DNA of 24,407 nt from an uncultured Bilophila sp. (GTDB lineage: Bacteria > Desulfobacterota > Desulfovibrionia > Desulfovibrionales > Desulfovibrionaceae): NCBI GenBank assembly GCA_959604115.1, contig CAUHBW010000007.1:1-24407 (forward strand), given 5' to 3'. Below are positions 22,901 through 24,407 of the stretch, in pieces. Numbering within the stretch: position 1 is the first letter of the stretch; each line of letters starts with the position of its first letter. The translations under genes were made by a program, and so were the position numbers. The notes beneath the pieces are model-generated. The model made no database searches. It was not told the origin of the DNA and saw only the letters and a program-made list of their open reading frames with translations.

Positions 22901-24329
22901 GGGCACGTCGCCCGCCACGGGCACGGTGTCTCTGCCGTTGTCCTTCTCCGCGTCGGGCGTGCCGACCCTGCCTCTGAACAAGCCGTTCAGCGGCACGCTG
23001 TCATGGGAAGGCGCGCTGGCGTCGCTGTGGCGGTTCGTGCCGCTCGCCAATTCCAGCCTCACCGGGCAGGGCTCCCTCAGCGTCCTGTTGTCCGGCACGC
23101 TGTCCGCGCCCGATCTGTCCGCATCGCTCCGCATCGAGAACGCCATGTTTGAAGAGGTGCTTGCCGGTCTTGCGTTGTCCGACATCAACGCCAGCGCCTC
23201 GCTCCGGTCCGGCGGGCTCTCGCGCCTCTCCCTCTCCGCCACGGACGGGCAGGGCGGAGCCGTCGGCCTCAACGGCACCATTGGTCCGCTGGCTTCCGGT
23301 TTTCCTCTGTCGCTGCACGGCACCATCAACGAGCTGTCTCCGCTGCATCGCAACGACCTGTCCATCACCCTTTCCGGGACGGCGGACATCGTCGGTCCAC
23401 TCGTCTCGCCCGACGTACGCGCCGCGATCACCGTCAACAAGGGCCAATATCAAATCGTCAGTTCGTTCGGTACGAACATCCCGACTCTGAACGTCGTGGA
23501 CGCCGGGCAGGATGCGTCCGCCTCGTCGTCCTCCGGCGCGGGTCCGCATCTGAACGTCGAGGTGATCATCCCGAACCGGTTCTTCGTGCGCGGCAAGGGG
23601 CTTGAAAGCGAATGGAAGGGCAATCTGCACGTCGCCGGTCCGGCGTCCAATCCCGTGATCACCGGGAGCATCAACTCCATCCGGGGGCAGTTCGGCTTGC
23701 TCGGCAAGCAGTTTACCCTGAGCCGGGGCGACGTCGAGTTCAGCGGAGCCACGCCGCCCGATCCTCTGCTCAACGTGCTCGTGACCTACGAAGCGGCGAA
23801 CATCACCGCCGAGGCCACGGTTTCCGGTCCGGCCTCCTCGCCCACGCTGACGCTTTCCAGCCAGCCGCCGCTGCCGCAGGACGAAGTGGTGGCGCAGGTG
23901 CTGTTCGGGCAGAGCGCGTCCAGCCTCGGGCGCATGGAGGCGATTCAGCTCGCCGCCGAGCTGGCTTCGCTCTCGGGATTCGGTTCGGGCGGGCTCGGCG
24001 TCCTCGGCGAAGTGCGGGACACGCTCGGGTTCGACGTGCTCCGGTTCGGCAGCATACAGAACGGTCCCCGACAGCAGACCAGCCGCAATGTCGGCCTGTT
24101 GCAGCCGCCCGGACAGTCCGGCGCGGGGAATGCCGAGGACAACTCCATCCCCTCCCTCGAAGTGGGCAAGTACGTCATGGACAACGTGTACGTCGGGCTT
24201 CAGCAGGGCATGACCGGCGACGCCAGCGGCGTGCGCGTCGAAATCGAACTCGCCCCCAACCTTAACCTTGAAGGTGTCTCCACCCCGCAGGGCTCGGAGG
24301 TCGGGCTGAACTGGAAGAAGGATTATTAA
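19938..24329 (+). CDS. tamB: TamB, inner-membrane AsmA-like (DUF490) partner of TamA
   Basis: This 1463-residue protein is complete. A single N-terminal membrane anchor (about 13-37) is followed by a long periplasmic beta-rich rod with repeated short strands, including a Pro-rich stretch (124-137). The C-terminal DUF490/TamB domain (about 1150-1463) has the typical SLEVGKYVMDNVYVGLQQG and ends GSEVGLNWKKDY. It spans the periplasm as a hydrophobic groove, and the C-terminal part meets TamA. The start ATG 19938 shares one base with the tamA stop, so the two are coupled. Its length is in the normal range for TamB (about 1250-1500). Confidence 0.92.
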   Translation: MTVHPLLRRAGRVFGWSLLGLALTLVLVLAVGFAFLRSQTGERWIADTVVSALHGAGLDARLGALEGPLPFTLRLRDFRLADAKGVWLDVPEATLRVGPAALLRGHLLVEELSVREPALLRVPEFPPADPPPPPSDPLDLLRPSFLKPLGSDIAGYLKLATVERLRVERFRLGQDVMGLPLTATLEGGGPLTDFRNRVDVALSRPQEGDGPARPLLDVFGSLNLGNAGDWLADAGKDVHPDLAAGLDLRLAVHGAAETEKPSSPEEGSLRALLTLTEGRLGVPALALSAPGTTLAASELSLDDDRIGGGLTAGLSDPAALMRLVALLTGGEPVALPLTSASLDTTLSGTLEAPELALEATVPGIILDPAQKDARLDASASLRLSAHALFTEPALTADGTVRLGGPFVAPLLPRKEADAHPGAAEIRLHAEASDTAGALAVKALRIDSEWLTLAGDASLDNATGKLAAALRLDVPSLRALTLFPPVAAALASSPFRELAGTVNARAEVRRDDAQTPLAGSLKLQLASMRWGLPQLQNTVGETASLGLAFSAQPETGAVTVRDVALKAGQLGGKGEASLSANQHLETTLALALSSLSGLDPSLSGPLDVKLRASGPLLSPGGEITVSSPRLGVRTAELEGLRVRLHTPSVGEKGGGGTLEMAATLRDATIKTLQTGAPLRFATDWRFTPEQFQLHKTTLDAPGLALSGSLDAFLARQRLDGGFRLAVTNWAALSSLTGVPLKGSAAVVNIALSHDGTQRLSADWSFGALASEGVSVRSLTGRLRLDDLFGKQSLSLTAALGKGSASDFRWNKGAIDVSGTPDRLRASASLQGKTSADIRLSLDLAARKALVERLTLTDRRKRTLVGVRLNRPVNVAFGNGLNIDNLDLSVLPQGTLTALGRLDGRGLALEARLRDVAINTARLFTDTPVPDGLLNASVALSGTPSRPQGSLSLSLTDIAFPDSDMPPAAVRIDGALRPSGLVLKLKTDGMGTSPATGTVSLPLSFSASGVPTLPLNKPFSGTLSWEGALASLWRFVPLANSSLTGQGSLSVLLSGTLSAPDLSASLRIENAMFEEVLAGLALSDINASASLRSGGLSRLSLSATDGQGGAVGLNGTIGPLASGFPLSLHGTINELSPLHRNDLSITLSGTADIVGPLVSPDVRAAITVNKGQYQIVSSFGTNIPTLNVVDAGQDASASSSSGAGPHLNVEVIIPNRFFVRGKGLESEWKGNLHVAGPASNPVITGSINSIRGQFGLLGKQFTLSRGDVEFSGATPPDPLLNVLVTYEAANITAEATVSGPASSPTLTLSSQPPLPQDEVVAQVLFGQSASSLGRMEAIQLAAELASLSGFGSGGLGVLGEVRDTLGFDVLRFGSIQNGPRQQTSRNVGLLQPPGQSGAGNAEDNSIPSLEVGKYVMDNVYVGLQQGMTGDASGVRVEIELAPNLNLEGVSTPQGSEVGLNWKKDY

Positions 24330-24340
24330 ATTGATATGAT

Positions 24341-24370
24341 TGTGAAAATTGGGGGGGGGGGGGGGGGGGG
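24341..24370 (+). repeat. Probable start of another 3'-end repeat, running into a 20-G tract
   Basis: Sixteen bases after the tamB stop the sequence reads TGAAAATTGGGG, identical to the opening of the copy at 12191-12202. It then becomes 20 consecutive G (24351-24370) and GT-rich sequence to the window end. The opening fits a true repeat copy. The G tract and the following bases are probably poor-quality assembly-end sequence. Confidence 0.4.
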
Positions 24371-24407
24371 TGTGGGTGAGGGTGTGTGGGAACGGCAACA
24401 GCACACC

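Noticed and set aside
24351..24407. Twenty-G tract as a phase-variable or quadruplex element
   Set aside because: It is at the very end of the window and followed by degenerate GT-rich sequence, which is typical of dark-cycle poly-G or low-quality assembly ends. The real locus probably holds a normal repeat copy.

Overview
The window is GC-rich chromosomal DNA. It most resembles a sulfite-reducing Desulfovibrionaceae bacterium of the Bilophila/Desulfovibrio type. The bacterioferritin matches, from memory, the ligand layout of the Desulfovibrio desulfuricans protein. Two sigma54 activators, a Dam-type methylase and C2-sulfonate genes fit the same group. No species is claimed. I saw no tRNA, rRNA, CRISPR array or insertion sequence.

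Left part (1-10646): the 3' end of an unrecognised plus-strand gene is followed by minus-strand genes that look like a sulfoacetate-use island. Read in transcription order from the right, these are a PAS-type sigma54 activator, a tripartite tricarboxylate (TTT) transporter tctA-tctB-tctC, an acylating sulfoacetaldehyde dehydrogenase (SauS/SqwD type), a two-subunit ADP-forming acyl-CoA ligase (SucC/SucD-like), and a solitary sulfonate/nitrate-type periplasmic binding protein. The proposed path is uptake by TTT, sulfoacetate to sulfoacetyl-CoA (ligase, ATP used), then to sulfoacetaldehyde (SauS, NAD(P)H used). The later steps to isethionate and sulfite would be encoded elsewhere. The reverse, sulfoacetate-producing direction known from sulfoquinovose fermenters is the main alternative. 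Both the TTT operon and sauS carry a sigma54 -24/-12 promoter, and about 110-160 bp upstream of each lies the same dyad, TGTCC-N8-GGACA. This is the strongest regulatory signal in the window.

Middle part (10883-14794, plus strand): a Dam-family adenine methylase is coupled by an ATGA overlap to a small PD-(D/E)XK nuclease. Next come a GAF-AAA-HTH (NifA-like) sigma54 activator and a small SAM methyltransferase of the phospholipid N-methyltransferase type.

Right part (15248-24329): bacterioferritin and an AGCS sodium:alanine/glycine symporter lie on the minus strand. They are followed on the plus strand by the complete tamA-tamB pair of the translocation and assembly module, with TamA apparently made as a lipoprotein.

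A dispersed hairpin repeat family (about 80-120 bp) occurs at least four times, probably six. Five of the copies follow gene 3' ends in the same orientation as the gene. The window ends in a 20-G run that looks like a contig-end artefact.
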